64,000 bases of DNA from Hyperoodon ampullatus (lineage: Eukaryota; Chordata; Mammalia; Artiodactyla; Ziphiidae), in the NCBI GenBank assembly GCA_949752795.1, contig OX457058.1:163807353-163871352 (forward strand). The letters are read 5' to 3'. Below the pieces are notes generated by a model, which was not told where the DNA came from, searched no databases, and was given only the letters and a program-made list of their open reading frames with translations. Shown in pieces: positions 34,743 through 46,779 of this stretch (positions are counted from its first letter, which is position 1; the number at the start of each line of letters is the position of its first letter). The position numbers and the translations under genes were made by a program.

Positions 34743-36974
34743 TTGCATCAAAATTTCCACGGCTTACCTCAATAGAAGTTTATTTCTCTAATACACCTGT
34801 GCAGGTATCCTTGGTCATAGGGGGATGTCCTCCAAGTGATACTTTGAGGATGCAAGTTCTTTCCATTCTGTGCCTTCTTCTCAGTTGACTGGGCCTCAAT
34901 ATTCTTTGCATCCCCCAGAGGAAGGACAAGCAATAGGGAGAAAACATATCTAGCTCATTAGATACATTAGCACGAAAAATGAAACTTATCACCCTCTCTC
35001 ATATTCCACACATAAGAATTAAACACTTGGCCCCACCTCAATGCAAGGCAGTCTGGGAAACATTCTGATAACATGGCCACTTTCCAGCCAAAATAGGGGC
35101 ACAAATTTTGATGTATAACTGTCTTTGTCACAAATCTCCAGCTAATCCTTCAGCCAGGATGGTGATATTTTATTTCAGTGATACTTATCCCATAAGAATA
35201 AAAAACAACCAAGAAGGAAATATGAAAAATGCAAATTGTAGTCATTTTAGGACTGGGAAGCTATCTTCATCTTGGGCAAATAATTTGAATTTACATAGAG
35301 GATCTTGTCCTTTTTGATGAGAGGAAATTTTTTTTTCCTTCCGAAAATGATTTCTCTTGAATAATAAATAGAGACTAGGGGTTAATGGTTGCATAAGAGT
35401 AGAGTACCTGGAAAAATTTGTTGCCATGATAATGTAATTCACATTATTAATTACTTTTATTTACTTCCTCTTTTTCCAAACAGGTGAAATTTAAGAAAAG
35501 CTTAAAATAACTTCAAAATGCCCAAAAACTAGGAGATTTTCATTAAGATCATAAATAGTCATCTTTCTACCACTTGAAAATGATTAGAAATAAAGGAAAT
35601 AAATTTTCCCTGTAGTCAGCTTAGATGCACACTGATTTTATTTGAGACAAAATACCCTGTTTTTAACCTTGAGCAATGTGCTCATACAGGTACATGAAAT
35701 AGCAGTTCATGTTCAGTTTGCCCTCTGTATAACATATATATTAAGTGTGCATATTTTATGTGTGATTTTGAATAAGGAAGGATAAAGTAAAATAAAATAG
35801 CAATAATGTCAGTGTTTAGAACACTGAAAGTGGGTACAATTTAACCCAGAATATTGGGAGAATGGCTATTAATTTCAGGTTCATTAGCTTAATAAAATAT
35901 TCCTATATATACATAGTTCCCATTTACTAAATTGCATTATTCCTGTCCTAACTTGTAACTCCAGGATGCTAAGGGGATTATAATCCTTACTACTTACTGC
36001 AAAAAGAAGAGAAAAAAGGTAAAAAATTAGATTTTTCAATAATATACTAATGTTCCCAGACCATGAAGTTTCATTTTGCCACCTACCTTCTCCCTCCATA
36101 TTTAATCTCCAGCTTCCTTTTCCACAGGATATTAAAATCTGTACTTTTTTTCCTTTTCTTTCATTCAGAGGAATAGGAAGAGAGAAAGGGCCATACTCCT
36201 CACCATCGTCTCTCTCATTTCCAGTTTTTCTTTCTTTACCGCTTGGACTTGTTGGAGGGAATTATGTGATAGAAGGGCTTTCTCAAAACTGTGAGATACT
36301 AGTCCTTCCTAATGTTAACAGGTAGTATAGGGAAAATTTCTTCTTCCACATGTCTAGGATTTAGTAGTATAAGCAAATTAAATAGTTTTGTTTCTCTCTA
36401 TTTCCTTAACTGTAAGATTTCCAGTAGCTTGCAATTACAAATATGCCTTCTGACCATCAAAGAAGTGGAATACGTAGGGGTTTCCCAAAGTTATTTGTAA
36501 TGTAACCCTTCTTTCCAGACATCTTACAAGATTAATACTGAGTTGAATGTTCTCTGGGAAACACCAAATCACACTCTCATACAGACTCTCAGGGACCCAT
36601 TAAATCTTTTCTCTATTATTGCCTAATTTGAGTCATATTTCAAATATTATGCTGTTCTCTACCCCACTTCCTTTTATGCATGGCTCCAATATTTGTTTCA
36701 ATGACTTATTTTATACAAAACCAGCTAAAACACTCTTTGCCCTGTATAGAAAGATATCTTTGCTAGGGTAGGAGAGCAGAAAACATGATTCACTAAGTTT
36801 TTGGTTTCAGTATGGCTTCTTTGCTTCATTGACTATAAATTTGAAAGGCAAGACATTATCCTTGCAATAGAAGCTGCACAGTAGTAATACTAATAGCTCT
36901 CTGATATTCAGCCCAACACCAGGGAAGAAAGCACATTACATAGCAAATGGAAAATGGTCCCTTTCTGAAACCTT
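34743..36974. other. AT-rich unique sequence, no gene seen
   Basis: About 2.2 kb with scattered short frames on both strands, none with a recognisable domain, and no clear interspersed repeat. Confidence 0.5.
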
Positions 36975-37740
36975 TTATTTTAACAGTGAATTTTTGAGAT
37001 CAACTTAGACCTACAGGAGAGTTTTCAAAGTAGTATAGAGAATTTCATATAGTCTACATTCAGCTCCTCTTATGTTAGCATCTTACATAACCATAGAACT
37101 TTAATCAAAGCTAAGAAATGAACTTGGGACAATATTATTAATTAAAGTACAGAACTCATTAGAATTCTACAAATTTTTACTTATGTCTTCTTTTTGTTCC
37201 AGGATCCAATCCAACATTGTATTGAGTTGTCACATCCCCTGTAATCTGTGCCCAATATTTTGTCTTTCCTTGTCTTTCATGACCTTGACAATTTTGTGAA
37301 ATGTTCCTGTATTTGGGGTTGTCTGATGTTTTCTCATAATTTGATTGAGATTATGCATTATTGAAAATGATACTGCAGAAGTGCTATGCCCTTTTTCAGT
37401 GCATGACAGCTAGGAGTTAACAATGCTGATATGTACTAGCAATGATCTTAACTTTGATACTTTGTTAAAATGCTGTGTGCTGGGATTCTCCATTGTAAAC
37501 TTTTCTTTTTCTTTATAATTACTAAATATTTTGGAGAAGATACTTTGAGAACAAGCAAATATTCTTTTTTCTGCTTAAATTTTCTTACTCATTTCAGCAT
37601 CCATTGGTGGTTCTTGTCTTTGGAAATTACTACTGTGGCATTCTAATGGTGATTTTCTAACGTCTTTAATCTTTCCATAGTTATTCATTGAAATTCTCCA
37701 GTAAGGAAGATTTGTTGCGTTTCCTTCATTTATTTATTCA
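36975..37740 (-). mobile_element. Old L1M-type relic (probable)
   Basis: Attttgttccaggatccaatc-type words (ccaggatccaatccaacatt), then gtctttcatgaccttgacaa, gggttgtctgatgttttctc, gattatgcattattg, actttgatactttgttaaaa, catccattggtggttcttgt and ctccagtaaggaaga, follow the order of a widespread mammalian repeat that I associate with old L1 3' regions. The orientation is inferred from that association. Confidence 0.55.
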
Positions 37741-38685
37741 GTTATAAATTTATATCAATATGAATTTGTAGTTACTTAATTCTTTAGGTTATAATCCAAT
37801 ACTATAGTTATTTATGGCATTGCTCAAGTTATTCCAAGCAGAAGCTTTTAACAAGCACTAATTAAAAGCAATTACATCATCTTTATAGAGTGTTTTAGAA
37901 CTCTGCATGTTTAATGGGACAAGTTCAGTGACATGGGTGGTAGGGATGGAAATGATTTGTTCTGGGAGCCCTCCCTACGCTTTGGCTGAATTGTGTGCAG
38001 ACTACAGACACTTATGTACGTATTGGCGTTGTGTTCCACGTTCTCTCCTGCCCCTGTTGATCTGTGGCACCAGATGAACCGACCTCTGGCAAAAGTCATT
38101 CTCAACCATTGTTGCTGTATGTGCATTATAAGCACTTGACGTAGACCTTGGTCACTGTTGAATATCGGTCATCTAGTAGACCCATGAAAGAGTTTGTTTT
38201 CTGGATACCACCATTGTTCTTTCTGCACTTATATGGTCTACCTGGCAAATTAAATGGACATGCTTATAAGGACAAATAGCCTTTACTTGCTCATTCCAGC
38301 CGCCTTCTCTTATTCATCAAAGAGAAGTACTGGCTCATTCAAACCATAAAGACTTTACCTTGAGCATCAAGTAATTGTGTAGGCCAAAACATTCACTTCC
38401 ATTTAATGTTATATCTGCGTGTCATCAATGCAATCACACATTTAGCTAATCTCAGCCTTTATAGAGGGGATGGTTTTGAGAATTGCTTTAAGTCTAGGGA
38501 GAAAGAATCAGTTTCTTTTCTTCTTTCTTTTCTTTGTATTATTTATAAGTTTCATAAAATTGTTCATCCCTTTAAATAGAAGAAATACGAAAAGACATCT
38601 CTCAGGAAATCTGAGTAACTTTATCAAAAGAGCAGGTGTACCAAAGATGCCTTGCTCTACTGGAGCAGGAACAACTATATATGCA
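37741..38685. other. Unclassified sequence, no gene seen
   Basis: The block at 37900-38360 has more CpG than its flanks and a 74-codon minus frame with an unusual composition. It may be an eroded retroelement internal region, but I could not place it. No host gene is recognised. Confidence 0.35.
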
Positions 38686-38687
38686 GC

Positions 38688-38895
38688 GTTCTGCTCTTAG
38701 CACTTTACATGTATAATTGATATAATCTCCTAACAACTTATGATACAGAGGCTATTATTGCATCCAGTTTACAGATGAGAAAACAGAGACCTAAAAGTTA
38801 AGCAAATCACCATTGCTCAGGCAGTCATGGGTGGTGGGCATAGCTTTGAGTTCAAGGGTTTGGCTCCAGAGACTACATCTTAATCATTGAACACA
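38688..38895 (-). mobile_element. MIR SINE, nearly complete
   Basis: Reverse MIR order: ttagcactttacatgtataa, ataatctcctaacaactt, tccagtttacagatgagaaa, acagagacctaaaagttaag, caaatcaccattgctcag, then ttgagttcaagggtttgg. Confidence 0.87.
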
Positions 38896-38909
38896 TAATA
38901 AATCTCAGT

Positions 38910-39075
38910 TCTAAAATTTTACCAGTTGTGAAAACTTGGGCAAATTTCTTTTCTGAACCTATGTTATTTGTGAAATTAAGGAAATGTCTGTTTTCAGGAT
39001 TCTACCAAGGCTTCAGTGATGTATATGAACGGGTTAGTCCAGGAACTACCACAATGTTGATACCCAATGAATAGT
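38910..39075 (+). mobile_element. MIR SINE fragment
   Basis: Gtgaaaacttgggcaaattt, then tctgaacctatgttatttgt, then ggattctaccaaggcttcag, fit the plus-strand MIR order. It sits directly beside an oppositely oriented MIR. Confidence 0.55.
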
Positions 39076-39279
39076 ATATCTTTCAGATTCTGCACTCTTA
39101 ACCAGTAACATACTTCCTAACCATTAATATATGCCATTTGGTTTTATTTTCTTGCATTTCTTTGGCTTCTCCCTCATCCCAGTAAAGCCTTCACTTATCA
39201 GGCTTAGCAATAACTGTTATTATATTAAGTAGGAAAAGGGAGAGAGAAAAAGGAGGAGAAAAACTCATTTTTATGTAGT

Positions 39280-39525
39280 ATTTTCCAAATGTCTGTTCTG
39301 AGTGAATATTTATATACATATTCAATGTATATATATATGTATTTAATCTTTATAAAATCCCTAAGAGTTAGATACTATTATTATTGTATATTTTTAGAAA
39401 AGGCAACTGAGACCCACAAAAGGCAAGTAATCTATGAATTTATCTCACACTAGCTAGTAAGTAGCAGAACTGGGCTTTGAACCAAAAAAGTCTAGTTCCA
39501 AAGTCTGTGCTACTAACCACAAAAG
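39280..39525 (-). mobile_element. MIR SINE, nearly complete
   Basis: Reverse MIR order: atttaatctttataaaatcc, ctaagagttagatactatta, aaaggcaactgagacccaca, gcaagtaatctatgaattt, tagtaagtagcagaactggg, then ctttgaaccaa. Confidence 0.88.
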
Positions 39526-39679
39526 GATACAAAATATATTATTTGGTCATCTTAGCCTGAACTTTGTATAATCAGTCACCTGAGACATAAGAGCGTCCTC
39601 TATGACTATTATGGGTTATAAGTTATAAGAATGTCTTAGTCAATGACACTCCCTTTTGGCAATTTAGTGTCAGTTGGTT

Positions 39680-40135
39680 TACTCATTTTTTCCCTTCATT
39701 TAACATTTACTGAGACTCTGCCCTGCGTCAGGTTCTGTGCCAAATGTTAGGGGAGTGAAAGATGGAGAGAATACAGAAATAAGTAAGAAAAGATCTTGGT
39801 CTTCAAGAAGAAAGACCAAGACTTTTTTTCAATGGTTCCAACGGCTGCTACTGAATAGATGTTTTGAGATGTTTATCGAGAATCTTGGGAGGAAGCAACT
39901 TACCATGAAGTAGGAAGTAGGTAAGGCTTCGTGGAGAAGGCAAGATGTCATCTGAGTATTAAAAGCTGCACAGAGAAGAATTCCACCTGTGTTGCAAGTG
40001 AGGCCAACAACTCACTCATGGTGTATTAAGGGGACTGTGGGAAGATGGAAGTGCCTCCAATTAAAAGTACTTGGTGAAGGAAGGTGATGGAAGTGAGAAG
40101 GTAGAACACAGGGAAATAAAGTTAGAGAAACAAGC
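39680..40135 (-). mobile_element. L2 LINE 3' region
   Basis: Cttcatttaacatttactga, gactctgccctgcgtcaggt and gtgccaaatgttagg give the reversed L2 terminus. Gtaaggcttcgtggagaagg and catctgagtattaaaagctg continue into the 3' UTR in the expected order. Confidence 0.75.
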
Positions 40136-40289
40136 AGGTTTCAGCAGATCTTGAAGAGCCATATACCAGAATGGAGTCTTGTTTTCTCTGGTGAAGAGGA
40201 GCCATTGCTGGTCAAAGAAAAGATACTCAACAGAAACAGCCCTGGACCAGGTATCAGTACACATATGCTTTGTCCCAGGTTTGGCCAAA

Positions 40290-40415
40290 ACCAGGCTCTG
40301 TGATGCTGGATGGAGCAGTACTCCTTTCTGGACTTCAATTACTCATTTGCAAAGTGAAGATCTAGCCTCTCATTATTTCTAGGATCCCTTCCAGCTCTAA
40401 AATAGTATCTATTTC
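40290..40415 (+). mobile_element. MIR3-like SINE fragment
   Basis: The words ctttctggacttcaattact, catttgcaaagtgaag and aggatcccttccagctctaa match the 3' half of a MIR3-type element on the plus strand. Confidence 0.55.
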
Positions 40416-40984
40416 CATAATTATCCACTTGCGGTCTTTGTATAGGAAGTGGTCTGAAACACATGGGGAAACGAAAAACACCACTGATCCCAACCAAAGA
40501 TGCCAGGAACTTTCAGAGGTAATTGGTAACATCCGTCATAGAGCATCAACATTTACTGCTCGGGGGCTGGGGTTCTGCTGCTGTTGCTGCACAGACTGGA
40601 ACAACTCGGTTCTACCCAAGATTTAGCCTTTGCATTTCTACAAATTGTTATTCTAATGCCTGAGGGGATCAAGTTTCATAACTGCAACCCACTCTATCAG
40701 AGGGCTATTTGGCCCATGGTACCTTCATTCTTGAAGCAAAATGTTTTATTTAACACTCAAGTTTCTCATGGGAAGAGGGAAAGATAGTTGCTCTGTGTTT
40801 GGATGCCTCACACAGTTTTTATAGCTGGAGAGGAAAAGAAAAAACTGTCACACTGTGTATATATTTGTTTAGCAGTTATATCCATTTCTTCTCTGAAATA
40901 CCCTTTTGCAATATATATGATGATCAAATATTTGTTTTTCAGTCAGCAAATATTTAATGAAGCATTTTGGAGAACATTTACAAT

Positions 40985-41037
<53 letters not shown>

Positions 41038-42155
41038 CAGAGTTTAGGGGCCAGATATAAAGCTTCCTCTTTCCCAGGGCAAATAACTTAGCTGAAATAT
41101 ATCCCCTACCTGTAGTTCCCATGCTGGATGCTTTTTTCTCCAAAGTCATGTATTAGTAGGCATCTGTGAAATCAAAATGCATGTCAGACTTCCTCTGTTC
41201 CCTTCAATTTTGTTCTTCTGGTGGAAAAATATGCCAGAAAGTGAGAAAATATTAGAGAATGCCAAGAAAAATTTCTTCCTGTTCAATTCCTGTGAGTTTG
41301 AGAGCAATCATTAAGGAGGCTTCCCTCCTTGGGACACCAGATTCGCAGAGCAGAGGTTAAAGGTGAGCTTATATGAGCAGGTAGTTCTGGGTATCAAGGC
41401 CTCAGCTCCCAGCATTCTGGCTTAGCTACCCTGATCATCTCTTCGGGGAGAGCACAAGGACTCTGATATCGCCTCTCCTATTTCACTCACAAAGCACATT
41501 AGAATATTTTCTGGTTATTCTACAGTTTCCATAACTTTGGTCATTTTTTTCTAATGCCCTAGTTTTCCCCTTAGTCCTATGTGTGACTTCCTACCCTGTA
41601 AGTGATGGAGACCTATATCCACAAAGTGTTTCAGCCGATCACTGTACACTTTCTGTATTCCTTTTATCCTGTTGTGGAGTCCTTTCCATTTGTACTTAAT
41701 CTTTTCTTCTTTATCTCACTTCCAGAGCCCTCTTTTAAGGGGATAGGAGCCTCATAAATTCATTACCAAGGTTCCAGATTACTTTGGCTGTGTGGCTACA
41801 AGGCTAATATTTACACTGCAGCTGGTTATTGGGTAAAGGAAGACCAACTTTTTGTTTGTTTTGCTTCATCTCAGTATTGCTTTTCTCCAGTAAGTTCTGG
41901 TAAAGGGAAGGTATAATAATAGTAAAATGACAAACTCTCAAATATCATCCTTGCACAAATGACACAAAGATATTGCCTAAACTACATTCCTGTGTGAATA
42001 TTCCTTTTATTTCCCGGACAGCATGGAAGACCTAGTGAACATTTACTCGTATTTCAAGTCCAAGCCAAAGCATTCCCCTTGCATGACTTGTCCAGGGTGC
42101 TCAACCCTCTGTATGCACCAGAATGACTGCTGGTTCACACTGCATGGACTTTAGG
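40416..42155. other. Unique sequence with (AC)n, no gene seen
   Basis: Contains the (AC)n tract listed at 40987-41031. The frame at 40429-40626 runs through a ctgctgctgttgctgc patch and has no domain. A donor-like cagag|gtaatt near 40520 has no convincing acceptor upstream. Confidence 0.5.
40987..41031. repeat. (AC)22 microsatellite
   Basis: A pure AC tract of about 45 bp followed by (AT)3. It creates the threonine-histidine and cysteine-valine runs in the frames on both strands. Confidence 0.98.
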
Positions 42156-42310
42156 TGTTTCCCTGTCTCTTTCTCAGACTGAGCATGACTACCTCCAGAG
42201 CAGGTATTGCGCTTTATGCCAATTTCCATCCAAAGCATAGGGCATGTTATTTGACATCTAGAAAACACTCAAAAGATACTGACTAGCTGCATAAATAAGT
42301 GAACAAAGTG
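42156..42310 (+). mobile_element. L2 LINE 3' end relic
   Basis: Ctccagagcaggtattgcgc, then catagggcatgttatttgac, then gaaaacactcaaaagatact and a short aataagtgaa-type end, follow the plus-strand L2 terminus. Confidence 0.5.
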
Positions 42311-43099
42311 ATAGCTGGATTGATGATCAAAATTGAGCAATATGAATTATCTCAGTTCCAAAGAAGAAACTTAGCTACATTCAATTTGATTACTTGTGCC
42401 TTGTGTTTCACTCTTCTTTTGAAAAGGGTCAGTGATGAGCTCTAAAGAATATCATTTTTTTTTCTCCCCAAGCAGAGAAAGGCCACTGAAATGAGTCCCT
42501 GAATGACTATCAAACCCTGGCTGCCCTCAAGATGCTGATTCACAGGGAATTCCATCATCACCCATCCCATTTCTCTGTGTGTGTGTGTGTGTGGGGAGGG
42601 AGTGTATATCTTTTAGCACATCTAAATCAGGTCTTTTTTCCTGTACAATTTTAGGAAACAAAGGGAAAATATCTTGCTTAAATCTAACTTTGAAATTCCC
42701 TCTTCTCTTTCTGGTAGGAACCCATTCCCAGCAGACGTGAGACTTTCTGTGTGGTCAAAACTTATGCAACTATTCCTGAGAACTAGATAACTGGGTAAAC
42801 AGGAGGAGAAGAGCAGCCAAATTTCTGCCTGGCAAGAAAGGGCCTGGGACCATCTATATTATCCCCTTTCCCTTAGCTTGTCCAGACTCTGACCATGGCT
42901 CTCTAATAGGCACGTTTCCATGTCAGTTTCTAAAAATCTCCTACGAGCTTCCTAACAAGGCGAATCAGCAGGCACTTCTCTCAGACTGACATCTACATTT
43001 TTAATAAGCATTCAAGTCATTCAGAAGCAGGTAGTCCTGTTCATACTTGGAGCAACTCTGTTCTTTAAGGCACCAAGAGTAAAATCGTCAGTTCTCTTT
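42311..43099. other. Unique sequence, no gene seen
   Basis: Includes a short (GT)8 run at about 42577-42592 and no recognisable gene or repeat. Confidence 0.5.
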
Positions 43100-43930
43100 G
43101 GCTTCAAAATCTCCACTCAACCTTTCAGTTACTTCACTCAAGACCACACCTCTTCAGAGCTCTTTACCCTTTCATTCATCCTTCACCTTCACCTTTTAAA
43201 GCCATCTTGCTTCCTATTCTCCATTCCCAGACTCCTAACTTATATCCCTTGTGGTCCCAGATTCTGGAAAAAAATCACCGAACTCTTTATTACAAAAGTA
43301 GGATGTCTAACTTCTCTGGCATCTCAATGCTTTTTTGACTTTTTCTATCTTATTCTACCCCAGTAAGGCTCTTCCAGTTAATCCTAACTTTCTTCTGTTC
43401 TCCACTGGTCTCTTTAACAGAAGTTGAGCATAACCTTCAGCGTTCCAAGAACACAGAGTTCATCAAGTTAGAATCTCCTCACTTTCCCTTTCCTCTCCCT
43501 CCAACACTTCAAATGCATTTGGGAAACAATGACTACTCTCTCATTATCTTAGGTATTCATTTGTGTATAGGCTTTGAAATATCTCTGAAAAAAGTTGTCT
43601 TTCACCTTTAAAAGCTGATTCCTTGACCTAGAGCTTAAAGAGCCTCACTTTACATAAGGCTCTTTACATAGAGCTTCTCCTACATTTCAACTTTTCCTTT
43701 TCCATGCTATACTTTCTCTCACTCTTAAAAATATCCCACCCTTAAAAAATATTTTTTTTCTGCTGATCATCAAAACTACACTTCCACTGATTTCCTTCCA
43801 TTCAACACCAATTTTTAAAACTCTATACCTACTCTCTTTACTTCTCCCATTCATTCCTTAATCCCCTGACCCAATCTCTCAGCCACTACAGTGAAACTCC
43901 TTTTATTGAGGTCACCAATAATAACTGAAA
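43100..43930 (+). mobile_element. Degraded L2 ORF2 (reverse-transcriptase region) relic
   Basis: A long C/T-rich plus-strand stretch. The clearest part is 43860-43915 (cctgacccaatctctcagcc, then cagtgaaactccttttattg and aggtcaccaataataac), which corresponds to the start of the L2 reverse-transcriptase-side sequence. Frames are thoroughly broken. An LTR-like insert separates this part from 44495-44625. Confidence 0.5.
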
Positions 43931-44009
43931 TGTTAAATGAAAAAGTCTCATTGAAGACCTTATGCTATTTGAACATAATAGAATGAAACTTAGGTATCTT
44001 GAAACTCTC

Positions 44010-44338
44010 ACCTCTCTTTGACCTGTGACAAGACTGGATCTCTTTCCTCTCTCACTCTTCCTTCTTGTGGTAGAGATTGCTGGAACTCCGTTATATCTAC
44101 GGGAATCTCTTCTTCTTGGGCACACACTTAAATCACAATTGTCAGCCTTCCTGCAATTACATGTGGCCATGCGACTGAGTTCTGGCATTTGAATGTGAGG
44201 GAAAAGGGGGTGACCCACAAGAAGAAAGAACTCTCTGATTGACTATGTCAAGCAGAGTCTCTCTACTGATTTACATTGGATCGTGTCGTGAGCAAGAATT
44301 TAACACATTGTGTTAAGCCACTGATATTTTAAAAAACA
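44010..44338 (+). mobile_element. Old LTR fragment inserted in L2
   Basis: Catgtggccatgcgactgag, ttctggcatttgaatgtgag, tcgtgagcaagaatttaaca and attgtgttaagccactgata follow the order of a mammalian LTR whose 3' part ends in the same ttaagccactga words. The family is not certain. The 110-codon minus frame at 43886-44218 overlaps it and is not a recognised protein. Confidence 0.5.
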
Positions 44339-44494
44339 TTCAGCCTAACCTATTAATGCAATTCTTTATTCTTTCCTATGCACTCAGTTTGTAAACCTGG
44401 ATTTTCCTTGTGTTCTTGTTTCCAACTGTCTTCTCAGTATTTTTATATATTATCTTAGTAAAATTTTCTCTTTTCCTATGGTTCTAACTTCCCA

Positions 44495-44625
44495 GTCTAG
44501 CTCTGTCTAGCCCTACCTCTTTCATATCTGTGCTTACCTCTGGCCACTGAATTTCAACATCTGGATATTCTATAAATACCTCAAATTCAACATGACCAAA
44601 CATAAAGACATTATCACCTCTGCCC
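44495..44625 (+). mobile_element. L2 ORF2 relic, continuation
   Basis: Ctggccactgaatttcaaca, tctggatattctataaatac, ctcaaattcaacatgaccaa and acataaagacattatcacc follow the L2 ORF2 sequence downstream of the reverse-transcriptase core. It is the second half of the element interrupted near 43930. Confidence 0.65.
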
Positions 44626-44687
44626 ACCATACCTCCCCAAAAAAGAAAAAGAAATAAACAAGCAAAAAAAACAAAAGCAAATAAAAA

Positions 44688-44921
44688 CTCAGGTGGGGGC
44701 TTCCCTGGTGACGCAGTCATTGAGAGTCTGCCTGCCGATGCAGGGGACATGGGTTCGTGCCCCAGTCCGGGAGGATCCCACATGCCACGGAGCGGCTGGA
44801 CCCGTGAGCCATGGACGCTGAGCCTGCGTGTTCGGAGCCTCTGCTCCGCAGCGGGAGAGGTCACAACGGTGAGAGGTCCGCCTACCGAAAAAAAACAAAA
44901 AAACAAGAAAACCTCAGGTGG
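44688..44921 (+). mobile_element. CHR-family SINE with target-site duplication
   Basis: The head starts at about 44697 (ggggcttccctggtgacgca) and the body ends near 44887, with an A-rich tail interrupted by C. Ctcaggtgg repeats at 44688-44696 and 44913-44921, each preceded by an A run, giving the duplication. The 194-codon minus frame at 44484-45068 is mainly an antisense reading of this SINE. Confidence 0.94.
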
Positions 44922-45579
44922 ATAGACTGAGACATAGATACATGGATAGCTATAAAATAAATCAAGCATAGACATGGATTTCAATATTTTTGTATTTAAA
45001 AAAATAATTTCAAATATTTGAAAATTTTTATAATAAAATACTAGAAAATTTTGAAAAACAGAAATCATTTATTCTTATTATTCTTATTATTTGTTCATAA
45101 TTGATCATAATAAGGTGACCAAACAATACCTCACTTTCCCTGACCCAAGAGGATCAGTAAATGGCAGATCAGACTGTATTGTCTCCCAGCAGCTCTTCTT
45201 CAAAATGTGCCCCAGGAAATACACTACACTAGTTCTTGGGAGTCAAACAAATTTTTGTAATACCGTAGACTTCATATTTTAGAGACTCAAAATGCATTAA
45301 GATTCTCACAGCAGTCCTGAATTTTTTAAATAGTTTTTTTTACCTCCCTCTCTCCAGTTTTTAAATTTATTTGAACATGGAATCCAGTTATCATGTAATA
45401 TCCATCAACATCTAGTGTATACTGTAGAAAGTGCCAATCTAAATTTAAAACTAACTTCTCACCATTCCCTGAACATGAAGTGTTTATTCCTACTGCTAAT
45501 CCTGGACAGTGTTGATTCCTTTCCCTGGAACATGCTTGCCTTCATCGCTGCACGGTTAATGCATTCATGTCTGTAATTA
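44922..45579. other. AT-rich unique sequence, no gene seen
   Basis: Tatt/ttct-type low-complexity sequence at 45065-45090. No gene or clear repeat. Confidence 0.5.
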
Positions 45580-45775
45580 AGCCTTTAGATCTAGGTTCTG
45601 TCACTTCCTAACTTTGTAATTCTAGAATAATTATTTAAACATTCTGAGCCTCCTTCCTCATTTCTGAAAAAAATACATAATAATATCTACCTGACTGGGT
45701 GATACTGAAGTTTAATAAGATAATATTCTTCAAAATGGCAAGCCTATAGTCAACAATAAATATGCTTCCATTTGC
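45580..45775 (+). mobile_element. MIR SINE, nearly complete
   Basis: Plus-strand order: taggttctgtcacttcctaa, ctttgtaattctagaataat, ttctgagcctccttcctcat, ataataatatctacctgact, then caacaataaatatgcttcc. Confidence 0.87.
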
Positions 45776-46130
45776 TTTTATTTCAGGGATGTGGTGTAGT
45801 GAAGTATAAATGAGATTAAAAAGCACACAGTGACTGTCTTTAAAAATGTATTTCCTTGGTGGTGGTTTATCTTTCCATAACTAAATGTACCTATAGTCAT
45901 GCTCTCTTGCTAAACAAATCATAAAAGTTCAAAACACAAAGCCCTTCAGTGAGTGTGCATTTTTCTCCTAATATAATGCAAATCATTCATAAGGCTTATA
46001 AGGCCATTTGTGATGTGACAGGAGGGTTACAGATGTGCTGAAATACAGATGCTTTCATAAGCTGAGGGACATAATACTCAGGTTAATGGTTTGAACTAGA
46101 AATAGCCCCTTTTATATGCTCCAAGGTGGC
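45776..46130. other. Unique sequence, no gene seen
   Basis: Short unique stretch between a MIR and an LTR-like repeat, with no recognised content. Confidence 0.5.
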
Positions 46131-46132
46131 TG

Positions 46133-46678
46133 TGATAGATACTTTTATGTGTCAACCTGGCTGGGCTACAGGGTGCTGAGATATTTGGTAAAATATTATT
46201 CTAGGTGTTTCTGTGAAGGTGATTTTGTATGAGATTAACATTTAAATCAGTGGACTTTGAGTAAAGTAGATTACTCTTCACAATGTGGGTGAGCCTCATT
46301 CAATCAGTTGAAGCCTTGAATAGATCAGAAAGACCGGCTTCTTCCTAGCAAGGGAGAATTCTCCAGCAGACTGCCTTTGGACTGCATTGTGATATCAATT
46401 CTTCCTGGTTATACAGAAGATTGCCTTCAGATTCAAGCTGGAACATTGGGTACCCTGGGCCTCCCTCTTACCAACCTTCGGACTGGAACTGCAGCATATC
46501 ATCTCTCCTAGGTTTCTAGCCCTCTGGGCTACTCTGCAAATTTGGACTTGACAGCCTCTATAATTGTATGAGCCAATTCCTCATAATAATCTTTCTGTAC
46601 CTATGTCTATATCTATATCTATATCTATACCTACATCCTGTTGTTTCTGTTTCTCTGAAGACCTCTGAGTAATACAGT
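46133..46678 (+). mobile_element. LTR-like repeat, copy 2 (fullest copy)
   Basis: It begins tgatagatacttttatgtgt and keeps the whole order: ttaacatttaaatcagtgga, ggtgagcctcattcaatcag, gacagcctctataattgtat, an AT-rich ctatat region, then gtttctctgaag and gagtaataca near the end. It is the fullest of three copies in the window, all on the plus strand. Confidence 0.7.
46601..46635. repeat. (CTATAT)n simple repeat inside LTR-like copy 2
   Basis: Five to six ctatat-type hexamers, imperfect at the ends, at the place where copy 3 carries its (TA)n tract. Confidence 0.9.
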
Positions 46679-46779
46679 GGCATAAAAATTTTACCATTTT
46701 CTGTGATTTTCACTAAATGAAGAAATTTGGGAAACAAGGCTGGTTCTTGTTCTCAAATTCACTGTGGTATGCCTTCTTC

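Noticed and set aside
44484..45068. 194-codon minus-strand open frame, the longest in the window
   Set aside because: Its middle is the antisense of the CHR SINE at 44697 and the rest is flanking AT-rich sequence and L2 residue. No domain, splice context or codon bias supports a gene.
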